This document shows positions 42,495 to 52,232 of a stretch of 64,000 nt of DNA, in pieces. This DNA is from Moorella thermoacetica. Its GTDB lineage: Bacteria; Bacillota; DSM-521; Neomoorellales; Neomoorellaceae. Location: contig NZ_CP012369.1 of assembly GCF_001267405.1 (NCBI RefSeq), forward strand, positions 1,204,001 through 1,268,000. Reading direction: 5' to 3'. A program made the position numbers and the translations under genes. The first letter of the stretch is position 1. Each line of letters starts with the position of its first letter. The notes beneath the pieces were generated by a model. It ran no database searches and was not told the DNA's origin. It worked only from the letters and a program-made list of their open reading frames with translations.

Positions 42495-43619
42495 TCAAGC
42501 GGCCAGGTCCGGGCGCAACTCTTTCAGAAACGGCTGGATAATGGCTGCCAGCTGGTTAAACTCGATTAAAAAGGCGTCGTGGCCATAGGGGGAATCAATC
42601 TCTGCGTAACGGGCATGGCCGCCGCCGTCGTTAATCATCCGGACAATCTCCTGCACCTGATAGGGAGGGAAAAGAAAATCGCTTGATATGCCTATACCCA
42701 GGCAGGGGCAGGGGAAATCCCGCCAGACTTCATTATAGCTTCCCCGTCCCTGGCTCACATCGTGGAGGTCTACTGCTTTGGTAAGGTACAGGTAAGAGTT
42801 GGCGTCGAAACGATCTACCAGCTTCCTCCCCTGGTAGGCCAGGTAGCTCTCTACTTCGAACTGCCCTTCCAGTTGGAAGTATTTCCGGGGGTCCACCAGG
42901 TTGCGGCCAAATTTCATGTTCCAGGAGGGGTCGCTTTTATAAGTAATAATCCCGATCTGCCGGGCCAGGGCCAGTCCCCGCCGGGGCCCGGCAGTGCCGT
43001 AATAATTGCCTCCCTGCCAGTCGGGGTCGGCGTAAATGGCTTCCCGCTGCACGTGGTGAAAGGCAATCTGCATGGGAGTAGTCCGGCCGCAGGTGGCAAT
43101 GGGAATAATGGCGTCCAGCATCTGAGGATAAAGAAAACCCCACTCCAGGACCTGCATCCCGCCCATGGAACCACCGATGGCCGCCACCAGGCGCTTGACC
43201 CCCAGATAGTCAAGGAGGATTTTTTGTGCCCGTACCATATCGCGGATAGTGATGGCCGGAAAATCCATCCCGTAGGGCTTGCCGGTGGCTGGATTAATGC
43301 TGGCCGGCCCGGTGGTACCATAGCAGCTTCCCAGGACGTTGGCACAGACAATGAAATAGCGCCTGGTGTCCAGGGCCCGGCCCGGCCCTACCAGGGGGTC
43401 CCACCAGCCGGGATACCTCTCGTCCGGAAAATTTCGGCCGGCGATATGGGCATTACCGGTAAGGGCGTGGAGGACCAGGATGGCGTTATTTCCGGCCGCG
43501 TTCAGTTCCCCATAGGTCTCATAGGCTATGGTAAGGGAGCCCAGCTGGGCCCCGCTTTCCAGGTGGAGGCATTGCGACCATTCATAAAACCTGGTTGTTA
43601 CAATACCGACTCCATCCAT
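42495..43619 (-). CDS. metX: Homoserine O-acetyltransferase
   Basis: Alpha/beta-hydrolase fold enzyme activating homoserine for sulfhydrylation. The nucleophile Ser lies in AIGGSMGGMQVLEW (about 146-159); the catalytic Asp and His are in the C-terminal part, with SPYGHDAFLIE (about 345-355). The MetX opening LHLESGAQLGSLTIAYETYGELN and the 374-residue length fit. Acetyl versus succinyl preference cannot be read with certainty. It starts one base after the metY stop and shares its SAM-riboswitch transcript. Confidence 0.94.
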   Translation of the reverse strand: MDGVGIVTTRFYEWSQCLHLESGAQLGSLTIAYETYGELNAAGNNAILVLHALTGNAHIAGRNFPDERYPGWWDPLVGPGRALDTRRYFIVCANVLGSCYGTTGPASINPATGKPYGMDFPAITIRDMVRAQKILLDYLGVKRLVAAIGGSMGGMQVLEWGFLYPQMLDAIIPIATCGRTTPMQIAFHHVQREAIYADPDWQGGNYYGTAGPRRGLALARQIGIITYKSDPSWNMKFGRNLVDPRKYFQLEGQFEVESYLAYQGRKLVDRFDANSYLYLTKAVDLHDVSQGRGSYNEVWRDFPCPCLGIGISSDFLFPPYQVQEIVRMINDGGGHARYAEIDSPYGHDAFLIEFNQLAAIIQPFLKELRPDLAA

Positions 43620-43620
43620 G

Positions 43621-45112
<1,492 letters not shown>

Positions 45113-45148
45113 TTCATTCCTTTATTAAGTTCAAGCCAGCTTGTATAA

Positions 45149-45177
45149 AATATAAACCCTGGTTCTGGCAATGTCAA
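45149..45177 (-). promoter_or_regulatory. Promoter of metY-metX
   Basis: The minus strand reads TTGACA, 17 bases, TATATT, ending about 38 bases before the SAM-I aptamer. Confidence 0.8.
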
Positions 45178-45187
45178 GTTTTTTTCG

Positions 45188-45937
45188 TTAACCCTCCCGC
45201 CAGGCAGCCTCTACCTGTTCCCTGACGTCTTTCAGGTGGCGTAACATGGCGGCAGCCGCCCCTTCGGCGTCCCGGTGGAGAAGGGCCTGGACTATTTCAT
45301 AGTGCTCATCTACCGAGCGCTCCCCGCGGCCGGGTATGGCCAGGCTGCGGGAGCGACTGTCGGCCAGGAGACCCAGAAGGCTATGCATCAACCTTACCAG
45401 AACAATATTGCCGGCAGCCTGGGCCAGGCGGTAATGGAAGTTGCTGTCGTGCCCGGCCAGGAGGGAAAGGCGACCGCTTCGCAGCCGCCCCAGTTGTTCT
45501 TTGGTAGTTATAACCATAGAAGCCAATTCCTGTATATCACCCTGGGTACCCCTCTCAGCCACCCAGCGAGCTGCCTGGGGCTCAAGGACCTCGCGGACCT
45601 CAAAGAGATCAAGGACGGTTTCCCGGTTTACCGGCAGGTGACTGGCAAAGCGCTTTAAGTATTCATCCGGGTCCTGCTCGCTGATAAAGGCACCCTGGCC
45701 GTGGCGGATGCTCACCAGGCCTTCGGCGGCCAGCATTTTTAAAGCCTCTCGGACGGAGGTCCGGCTTACCCCCAGCATCTCGGCCAGTTCCCGCTCCGCC
45801 GGCAGGCGGTCGCCGGGGCTCATCTTGCCTTCAAAGATGCTCTTCTTTATTTCATCTACCACCCGGTTATAAACGCTCTTCGGGTTGCGGTTGATAGGTT
45901 GAAAAAGTCTTTCTGTCGATGGGTCACGCACGGTCAT
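45188..45937 (-). CDS. FadR-type GntR transcriptional regulator
   Basis: One-component repressor or activator. Residues 15-80 are the GntR winged helix (VYNRVVDEIKKSIFEGKM, DRLPAERELAEMLGVSRTSVREALKMLAAEGLV, RHGQGAFI); residues 100-245 are an all-helical FCD effector domain with metal-binding-type His positions (HDSNFHYRLAQAAGN, DEHYEIVQALL). ATG 45937 follows TAGGAG; an earlier GTG/ATG frame to 45964 is less likely. It sits between metY and the methyltransferase cluster; its target is unknown. Confidence 0.88.
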   Translation of the reverse strand: MTVRDPSTERLFQPINRNPKSVYNRVVDEIKKSIFEGKMSPGDRLPAERELAEMLGVSRTSVREALKMLAAEGLVSIRHGQGAFISEQDPDEYLKRFASHLPVNRETVLDLFEVREVLEPQAARWVAERGTQGDIQELASMVITTKEQLGRLRSGRLSLLAGHDSNFHYRLAQAAGNIVLVRLMHSLLGLLADSRSRSLAIPGRGERSVDEHYEIVQALLHRDAEGAAAAMLRHLKDVREQVEAAWREG

Positions 45938-46096
45938 CGCTCCTACCCGGGGACAAGTGGTCATACCTCAAGCCTAAATTGTAGCATATCCCGGGTAAGG
46001 GGTAAATAGCCTCCCCGGCGCGGCCTTGCAAAACGGCCTTTATTCATTTTATGCCGCCCTTCTTATAGTTTATATCAGACCTCAACTGCTATGGGT

Positions 46097-46762
46097 TTAG
46101 TTTACATCGGTAGCTATTCTGGCAGCCCGTTCATGCCGTAGCCAGCGGCGACAGATGGCCACCCCTTCCCCGGCTTCCCGGACCCAGGCGTCGGCGCCGA
46201 CGTACTGGCAGACGCGCTCATTGACCAGGCCGCCGATGAGGACCTTGACCGGGGCCATGCTTTCCACCAGGTGCATCAGGTGAACGGTACGGCGCATAGC
46301 CTCAAAGGAAGAGGTCAGCAGGGCCGAGAGACCAAGGACCCGGGCCCCGGTCTTCTGGATTAGAGTTAGAAAAACGTCAGGCGGTATATCCACCCCTGCG
46401 TCATAGACCCGGAAACCCTCGCAGCGCAGCAGGGAGATAGTGATATTTTTGCCGATGTCGTGAATGTCCCCTTCAACTGTACCAAAGACAATATCTGCTT
46501 CGGCCGGTTCCTGCCTATCTGCCAGGGGTACTTTCAGAAAAGGCTCGATAAGTTTTAAGGCTTCCTGGAAAATCTCCGCCGACATGACCAGATCGCTCAA
46601 AAAATACTCACCGCGGGCGTAAAGCTCGCCAACTATATTCAAACCCCGACGGCATTCTTCTACAATTGCCAGGGGCGGTTGTCCCACCGCAAGGCTGTGG
46701 CTGACAAGCTCCAGTACCCTTTTTTCTTCCAATTTTCCCATAGCCTGGGCCAAGAGGCTCAT
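46097..46762 (-). CDS. Corrinoid (B12-binding) protein of a methyltransferase system, copy 1
   Basis: Methyl carrier between a substrate methyltransferase and the pterin methyltransferase. Residues 1-90 are the helical cap (AMGKLEEKRVLELVSHSLAVG, FLSDLVMSAEIFQEAL); residues 95-215 are the Rossmann B12 domain with GDIHDIGKN (D-x-H-x2-G, lower cobalt ligand), SALLTSS and IGGLVN. Start ATG 46762 has GGAGG upstream. It follows the UTRA regulator by 29 bases. The alternative start upstream would overlap that gene. Confidence 0.88.
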   Translation of the reverse strand: MSLLAQAMGKLEEKRVLELVSHSLAVGQPPLAIVEECRRGLNIVGELYARGEYFLSDLVMSAEIFQEALKLIEPFLKVPLADRQEPAEADIVFGTVEGDIHDIGKNITISLLRCEGFRVYDAGVDIPPDVFLTLIQKTGARVLGLSALLTSSFEAMRRTVHLMHLVESMAPVKVLIGGLVNERVCQYVGADAWVREAGEGVAICRRWLRHERAARIATDVN

Positions 46763-46791
46763 CCGGTCCACCTCCAGATTTTTGGTGTAAA

Positions 46792-47538
46792 TTAGAAAAT
46801 AGGCGACTGGGAGCTTAACTGGTACCTGTCGCCGCGGTACAGGCACCATCCCCACCCCACCGGCCTTTCCGTATTATCAAAAAGAATTTGTTCCAGTAAA
46901 AAAGCTGGCGTTCCCGGAGCAACGCGCAGGGCACGGGCTTCTTCTTCATTTAGAACTGTTGCCTGCAGGGTCATCTGACTGCTTACCGGCAGTACCTCGC
47001 CATGTTTTTCCACCATTTCCGGTAGAGCCTGGTACTGGAGCTCATTTTCAAGGATCGGCCGACCACGATCATAGCGCAGGTACTTACGGTCGTAGGCCAT
47101 CGGCTCGCCGTCCGCCAAGAGGGAGCGGCGAATGTACAGGACCTTCTCTCCTACCGGCACCTGGAGTTTGGTCGCGGCCTTTTGCGGGGCTGGTACCACC
47201 CTGGCCTCCATGAGGCGGACGCTGGAGACTAACCCCCGGGCGGCCATCTCCGTATGAAACTCCTCCATGACGAAAACCGCCCGGTCGAGGCGGGGGCGCG
47301 AGACAAAAGTACCCTTCCCCTGTTCGCTGTAAATTAACCCGGCCCGGGCCAGTTGACTCAGGCTGCGACGTACCGTCATCCGGCTGAGGCCGTATTTTTC
47401 GCTCAATTCTGCCTCTGAAGGGAGAGTATCGCCGGGACGGTATTGACCCGATCTAATCTGCTGTTCAAGTATCTGCGCTAATTGATAATAGGGCGGGATG
47501 AAAGAATTTTTATCGATGACCATTTTTTCATTTTTCAC
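46792..47538 (-). CDS. GntR regulator with UTRA domain (HutC type)
   Basis: Residues 12-80 are the winged helix (YYQLAQILEQQIRSGQYRPG, LPSEAELSEKYGLSRMTVRRSL, EQGKGTFV); residues 95-245 are UTRA (VGEKVLYIRRSLLADGEPMAYDRKYL). ATG 47538 overlaps the DUF1638 stop by 11 bases. Its place inside the methyltransferase cluster suggests it senses the methyl substrate. A 15-base palindrome at 48402-48416 upstream is a possible operator. Confidence 0.88.
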   Translation of the reverse strand: MKNEKMVIDKNSFIPPYYQLAQILEQQIRSGQYRPGDTLPSEAELSEKYGLSRMTVRRSLSQLARAGLIYSEQGKGTFVSRPRLDRAVFVMEEFHTEMAARGLVSSVRLMEARVVPAPQKAATKLQVPVGEKVLYIRRSLLADGEPMAYDRKYLRYDRGRPILENELQYQALPEMVEKHGEVLPVSSQMTLQATVLNEEEARALRVAPGTPAFLLEQILFDNTERPVGWGWCLYRGDRYQLSSQSPIF

Positions 47539-48253
47539 CTGCCTCTGGGTTCCTGAAAACTCTAATAGATATTTCTTGCCGGGGTTCCACTTTTAGAAAG
47601 TCGTCCTCCCAGGGACCCTGGATCAATCTTTGCAGGTAAAGGCTGTTCCCCTGATATACCTCATAAGTCAGTCCCAGGTTTGCAGCCAGTTGCCGGGCCA
47701 TCGCCAGGGCCGCAGGGTGCAACAACCGGGAAGAGGCAGCGGAGGCCGGCTTAACCTGCCGGTCCACCCCGGCGGAGCGGGTGCCCTGCCCGAAATCGGT
47801 CTTGATAAAAACCACGTTTTGGTAATGACAATAAAGCTGTTTTAAAATCCAGCGCCCGCGCTCTTCTCCGTAGCGCTCCAGGCAACGCTGGTATTCCCGG
47901 ACCATATTTTCTTCCCCGGCCAGCCATCCAGATGATAAAAAGTAGGTACCGGTCGGCCAACGCGCCCTTGCCGCGACGGATCCTAAAAGCAAAGGAATGC
48001 AGTCATCAACTTTAGGTATGATGACGGGGCAGGAACCAGTACGCAGGCCGTCCAATGCTCCGCCGCAGAGCCCATAACCCAGGAGGATAAGATCGTAGTC
48101 ATTAGCAGCGTTAATAGCTTCCTGAAGGGCCTGCCGCAATCGTTCTGGAGAACGATGCAGGCCCTGATCGAGGAAAAGCAGATCCTCACGACCGGTGGCC
48201 AGAGAGAGGAGTTCGTCTTCCATGACCCGGCAGGCGATAATCAGGCTGCGCAA
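47528..48253 (-). CDS. DUF1638 family protein
   Basis: Unknown function, but this family is regularly found beside corrinoid methyltransferase genes. Recognisable are LIIACRVMEDEL at the start, YDLILLGYGLCGGALDGL (about 53-70) and IPKVDDCIPLLLGS (about 78-91). Length 241. Start is TTG 48253, with GAGGAGG eight bases upstream. It begins the group DUF1638-GntR-corrinoid protein. Confidence 0.8.
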   Translation of the reverse strand: MRSLIIACRVMEDELLSLATGREDLLFLDQGLHRSPERLRQALQEAINAANDYDLILLGYGLCGGALDGLRTGSCPVIIPKVDDCIPLLLGSVAARARWPTGTYFLSSGWLAGEENMVREYQRCLERYGEERGRWILKQLYCHYQNVVFIKTDFGQGTRSAGVDRQVKPASAASSRLLHPAALAMARQLAANLGLTYEVYQGNSLYLQRLIQGPWEDDFLKVEPRQEISIRVFRNPEAGEK

Positions 48254-48401
48254 AAAATTGCCTCCTCTTAGACTAGGGTTGTGCCAAATCAGGCGATTAT
48301 TGGTTGGTTTCTTGCGGGCTTGGGAGTACAGGCTTCCGGCTCCGGATGTTTAAGCTAGCCAAAATTGGTGCTCTGTGGCTTAAGAGGGGGCTTGCTTTAC
48401 C

Positions 48402-48416
48402 ACCAGGCATCCTGGT
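48402..48416. promoter_or_regulatory. 15-base palindrome in the methyltransferase intergenic region
   Basis: ACCAGG-CAT-CCTGGT lies about 150 bases before the DUF1638 start. It is a possible operator. The rest of 48254-48528 shows no gene and no clear terminator. Confidence 0.35.
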
Positions 48417-48528
48417 AACGGCCGTCACTAGAATTATAGATCAGACGGAGCCAGGTTTAAGTATCCCGGAAGCGCCGAAAAAGGGCAAGACGAACTACTG
48501 TCGCGGTAAAATCGGCATGGGTAGGGGT

Positions 48529-49845
48529 TTAGGAGTAGCTGCCGAACTCCCTGGCAGACTCAATTAACGCCCGCAGGTTTTCCGGCTTTATATTATCGAT
48601 TGTCGCTCCAGAGCTCAGTATAAAACCTCCATCCTTACCGGCAGTTTTTATCAGCTGCTTGCAGTATTCTTTTATTTCTTCCGGTGTTCCAAGGCTTAAC
48701 AGGGTAATGGGTACATTCCCGGCGATACACGCTATATCTCCCAGAATTTCTTTAGCTCTGGCCATATCGGTATCATCAAACAGCCATACTGTTTTTCCCT
48801 TCGGTAAATCGCGAATGACTTCTAAACGGGAATTATAGCTGCCTTCGGCAAACAGGAAGGGTACTAGCCCTTCTTCAATTAAGCCTGTAATAACTTTCTT
48901 TAACGTTGGCCAATAAAAAGTCCTGTACTGCTTATCTGACAGAAAACCGTCAGCACCTTTATGGAGGGGCATAAATACCAAGGGATGGCCGGCAGCCTTG
49001 GCCGAAGCCACCCCCATCCTTATGGCGAGGGGGGTAACGGCTTCAAGGGCCTCCTGCAGTTTCTCTGGTTGTCTATACATATCCAGCATGATCCCATAAG
49101 TGCCTCTAAGGGTGTCGCCGATGATATCAAAGGGAGCCTTGCTAACCCCACCAAGAAAGGCAGGAAACCCCTGCCCTTGCAGCGCTTGATCCACGGCGCG
49201 CAGCATGCCCGCCCAGCGACGAACCTCATTACCCGCTGCAATAAAGGCCCTTAAAGCCTCCTGGACCTCGGGCAACCCGAAGGGCAGAAAACTGCCGCAG
49301 GTCATCACTATTTCCACGACGTCGGTGAGGGGGGCTAATTTCTCTAAGGGTTTAAGTGCGCCAAAGATGCGGGGAAGGTAAATCCTAACCCAAAAATCGG
49401 AGGGATCTTGTATCAATGCATTATATTCATCGGCCTTCATGTACTCAGCCTCGTGGCACTGATAAGATGTATCCGGAGGGGTACCGTGACCCGGCCATTT
49501 ATATAATTTATAGTCGAGGATTTCAAAAAATCTGCCCGGCGGATCCAGGAAGAGGCCTAAATAGGCATCCGGTGCAAAATCCAGAACATATTTCTTCCAG
49601 GCCGCTGCCGCTCTATCATAATCATACATTGCTTCCTTAACCGTCATTCCGCCGTAGTAAGCAGGGAAAAAACCGGTAATTGGGCATACCGACACTCGAT
49701 CCGGCACCTTCTGCAATTGAATAGCGGATTTCAGCCGGCTTACCCTTTCTTTATAACCCTTTTCTGCTTCCGGGCTAACAAACGGGAAGCCCCGTCCCGA
49801 AAGCCATGAGGCGAACATTTGCTCCTGCTTTTCTTCCGGCGTCAT
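48529..49845 (-). CDS. UroD-family methyltransferase (MT-I type), copy 1
   Basis: Member of the uroporphyrinogen-decarboxylase-like group used by acetogens and methanogens to move methyl groups from substrates to corrinoid proteins. Conserved blocks include SKAPFDIIGDTLRGTYGIMLDMYRQP, FMPLHKGADGFLSDKQY and a C-terminal GNVPITLLSLGTPEEIKEYCK. The usual MtaA-type HxC zinc motif is replaced by FAEGSYNS, as in the O-demethylase-like branch. ATG 49845 has GGGGGA upstream; an earlier TTG exists. It is not a haem enzyme by context. Substrate is unknown. Confidence 0.8.
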   Translation of the reverse strand: MTPEEKQEQMFASWLSGRGFPFVSPEAEKGYKERVSRLKSAIQLQKVPDRVSVCPITGFFPAYYGGMTVKEAMYDYDRAAAAWKKYVLDFAPDAYLGLFLDPPGRFFEILDYKLYKWPGHGTPPDTSYQCHEAEYMKADEYNALIQDPSDFWVRIYLPRIFGALKPLEKLAPLTDVVEIVMTCGSFLPFGLPEVQEALRAFIAAGNEVRRWAGMLRAVDQALQGQGFPAFLGGVSKAPFDIIGDTLRGTYGIMLDMYRQPEKLQEALEAVTPLAIRMGVASAKAAGHPLVFMPLHKGADGFLSDKQYRTFYWPTLKKVITGLIEEGLVPFLFAEGSYNSRLEVIRDLPKGKTVWLFDDTDMARAKEILGDIACIAGNVPITLLSLGTPEEIKEYCKQLIKTAGKDGGFILSSGATIDNIKPENLRALIESAREFGSYS

Positions 49846-49937
49846 TAATTTCCCCCACCCGAAAAGCTGCAAGATCTATAAACATTTTACAATTAAATTA
49901 TATTTAAGGCAATGCCTGCCTTTAACATAAGAACACA

Positions 49938-49968
49938 TTAGTAGACGCCCTGGTTTGGCGTCTACTAA
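49938..49968 (-). terminator. Hairpin terminator after the MFS gene
   Basis: A perfect 12-bp stem (TTAGTAGACGCC and complement) with a seven-base loop lies 26 bases past the MFS stop. A T-rich run follows on the plus strand; the minus-strand tail TGTGTTCTT is weaker. Confidence 0.6.
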
Positions 49969-49993
49969 ATTTTCTATAGATGTTGCTCGAAAT

Positions 49994-51211
49994 TTAGCTA
50001 TCTTTTGTATCCTTCCGGGCTTTAAAGCCTAGTTCCGGAAGAAATAAAGTCACAGCGCCAGAAATTAACATACAAAAACTACTCAAAGCAAATAACATGT
50101 TATAATTCTGGCCTGCTAAAGGGGCGATAATAAAAGATGGAATGAAAAATGCACCGATAAGTTGGAGGGTAGCGATGATTCCTCCGGCGCTTCCGGCATA
50201 TACAGGGCCTATTTCGGGTAGTAACATGGGGAATGCCATAAGTAACGGTGCGATGATGCCCGTCAAGATTCCGGTAAGGGCAAGCAATGCCCACATACTC
50301 ACTCCTGGAAGCACAAGCCAGGAAGTGTACATAACAAAAGCTGCCAACAAAGCCACAGGTGCCAGGAATGGCTTGATCTTACCAGTATAGTCGGAGATTA
50401 CCGGGCCTATAATACTGCCAATAATATTTGTAAATGTAACAATAGAGGCTATCAAGCCGGCTTCTATCGGGTTCAATCCCCGCACCTCATGGAGGGCATT
50501 GGGGAGAAAGCCAGAAAATGCTATGGTTGCACCCATAAAAAACATCATTACTACGCCGACCATCCACACGTTCCTGCTTCTAGCAGCTACACCAATATAC
50601 CTTGTAACAGGCATGAACGGCAAATCAGGTGCCCCCTCTGGCTTGGCCTTTATAAACGCCATCCATAAAATCCATACGCCTGTCATGAGGAAACCTGCAG
50701 TGAGAAAAGCGCTTTTAATTGTTGGAAACAAGGCAGAGGTGGCTAAAGCGATACCCATCCCGGTATAACTAGCCGAAAAATAAATTCCCATAGCGGTTCC
50801 CATTTGCTCTTTAGGAAACCATGCGCCAAGCAGTTTGGAGGCATTGGCGTTCAAGACAGCTGAACTAATGCCCGATAAGAACATTAAAATAAACAATTCC
50901 TTAAAATCATGAGCTGAATACCGGAAAAAGACTCCTAATATGGAAAAAACAAACCCGCTGGAGACGATTGCCTTCACACCAAATTTATCTGCCAATGCTC
51001 CTGCCACAAGACTAAGAAATACTGCTGATAACATGGGAGCTGAAAAGATCATGGCAAATTGCCTTGAGTTAAGCTTGAAAAGCGGAATAATCTTATATGC
51101 CAGGGCAGCGACCTGAAACTGAGTGACGACCCCGACAAATATAGCAAACCACATTACAATTAGAATTACCCATCGATATGGAGATAACAATGGCTTAGAA
51201 ACTTCTTTCAC
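49994..51211 (-). CDS. Major facilitator superfamily transporter
   Basis: Twelve hydrophobic helices over 405 residues, with the MFS loop-2/3 motif GALADKFGVKAIVSSG (about 67-82). The opening YRWVILIVMWFAIFVGVVTQFQ and the glycine-rich later helices fit an organic-anion or oxalate-formate-like antiporter. Start is GTG 51211, with AAGGAGTGAG upstream. Its base composition is slightly AT-richer than its neighbours. It sits between the two methyltransferase blocks, so it may import the methyl substrate. Confidence 0.85.
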   Translation of the reverse strand: MKEVSKPLLSPYRWVILIVMWFAIFVGVVTQFQVAALAYKIIPLFKLNSRQFAMIFSAPMLSAVFLSLVAGALADKFGVKAIVSSGFVFSILGVFFRYSAHDFKELFILMFLSGISSAVLNANASKLLGAWFPKEQMGTAMGIYFSASYTGMGIALATSALFPTIKSAFLTAGFLMTGVWILWMAFIKAKPEGAPDLPFMPVTRYIGVAARSRNVWMVGVVMMFFMGATIAFSGFLPNALHEVRGLNPIEAGLIASIVTFTNIIGSIIGPVISDYTGKIKPFLAPVALLAAFVMYTSWLVLPGVSMWALLALTGILTGIIAPLLMAFPMLLPEIGPVYAGSAGGIIATLQLIGAFFIPSFIIAPLAGQNYNMLFALSSFCMLISGAVTLFLPELGFKARKDTKDS

Positions 51212-51310
51212 CAGGTATACTCACTCCTTATATATCCTTAAATTAAACCTGAAAACTTTAAAAATGTTCCCCTATGGAAATTATCAGCTAATATATCATT
51301 TGGATTAACA

Positions 51311-51347
51311 AAGAATGGGGGCCATTTTTCAGGCCCCATTCCTTTAT
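51311..51347 (-). terminator. Terminator after corrinoid protein copy 2
   Basis: The minus strand pairs GAATGGGGCC with GGCCCCCATTC around an eight-base loop, then TTTGTT. It lies 27 bases past the stop. Confidence 0.75.
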
Positions 51348-51373
51348 CGTTGCCAACCTTCCGTGCATTAACA

Positions 51374-51997
51374 CTATGCTCCGAACACTTCCGCCGCCAC
51401 TTTTACTCCATCGGTGGCCGTGGTGGCATAATAGTCCGCTCCTACATAATTCTTCACGGTTTCGTCTATATAGTTGCCTCCAATAACCACCCTCGTATCC
51501 AGACCTGCACCCCGGATCGCTTCGATGGTTTCTTTCATCGCCTCCTGGCAACTGGTTAAGAGCACGCTCATGCCTACCAGGGGCGCCTTCGTTTCCTGCA
51601 GGGCTTCAACAAACTTCTCCTTCGGTACATCCACTCCCAGGTCGACTACTTTATACCCCGCCCCTTTTAGCAGCATGATGACTATATTCTTGCCCAGGTC
51701 GTGGATATCTCCCTTCACTGTGCCGATCACTATGGTTCCTTTGTGTTCTCCACTTTCTCCCCCCAGGTGTGGTTCTAAAATATCCATGGCGCCCTTCATT
51801 ATCTCGCCTGCCATTATTAATTCGCTCAGAAAATACTCGCCCGACTGAAACCGGTTGCCTACTTCTACCATGCCTTCCTGGAGGGTTTTGACAATCTCCA
51901 GGGGCGCGACTCCCCCTCCCAGGCGTTCTTTTACCTGCGCGAGTACCTGTTCTTCTTCTAGTTCTGCCATTGCCTTTGATAAAGTGTCTGTCAGCAT
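51374..51997 (-). CDS. Corrinoid (B12-binding) protein of a methyltransferase system, copy 2
   Basis: Methyl carrier, 207 residues, the standard length. Residues 1-80 are the cap (LSKAMAELEEEQVLAQVKERL, FLSELIMAGEIMKGAM); residues 85-207 the B12 domain with GDIHDLGKN, SVLLTSC and VIGGNY. ATG 51997 has GAGTGAGG upstream. It is the last gene of the operon MT-II, MT-I, small ORF, corrinoid protein, matching the mtv-type three-component O-demethylase layout of Moorella. Confidence 0.92.
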   Translation of the reverse strand: MLTDTLSKAMAELEEEQVLAQVKERLGGGVAPLEIVKTLQEGMVEVGNRFQSGEYFLSELIMAGEIMKGAMDILEPHLGGESGEHKGTIVIGTVKGDIHDLGKNIVIMLLKGAGYKVVDLGVDVPKEKFVEALQETKAPLVGMSVLLTSCQEAMKETIEAIRGAGLDTRVVIGGNYIDETVKNYVGADYYATTATDGVKVAAEVFGA

Positions 51998-52041
51998 AAA
52001 GACCTCACTCCTAATTCTAGAGAATTAAATATCTCTGCGGG

Positions 52042-52215
52042 CTACCGCTGTACCCAGAACCAGATAAAGGCGTAGGCAAAGGCCTCGAGTTTCTCCCACT
52101 CTTTTTTTACAATCTCCTCATTGCCGGGGATTTCCCCCAGCTCTTCCCTCTTAACCTTCCACGGCACGCAAGTACCGGCTTCCGGAACAAAGGCTATTTG
52201 CATTTTGTCCGCCAT
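52042..52215 (-). CDS. Small conserved-looking protein, 57 aa, between MT-I and corrinoid genes
   Basis: Read directly: starts MADKMQIAFVPEAGTCVPW, ends AFAYAFIWFWVQR. ATG 52215 follows AGGAGGG with ideal spacing. It has one Cys, a charged middle helix (NEEIVKKEWEKLEAF) and an aromatic C-terminus (FIWFWV). The position, 17 bases after the UroD-family gene and 44 bases before the corrinoid gene, makes it part of the same operon. I know no family. It could be an accessory or structural peptide of the demethylase. Confidence 0.65.
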   Translation of the reverse strand: MADKMQIAFVPEAGTCVPWKVKREELGEIPGNEEIVKKEWEKLEAFAYAFIWFWVQR

Positions 52216-52232
52216 TGACTATCCCTCCTCTT

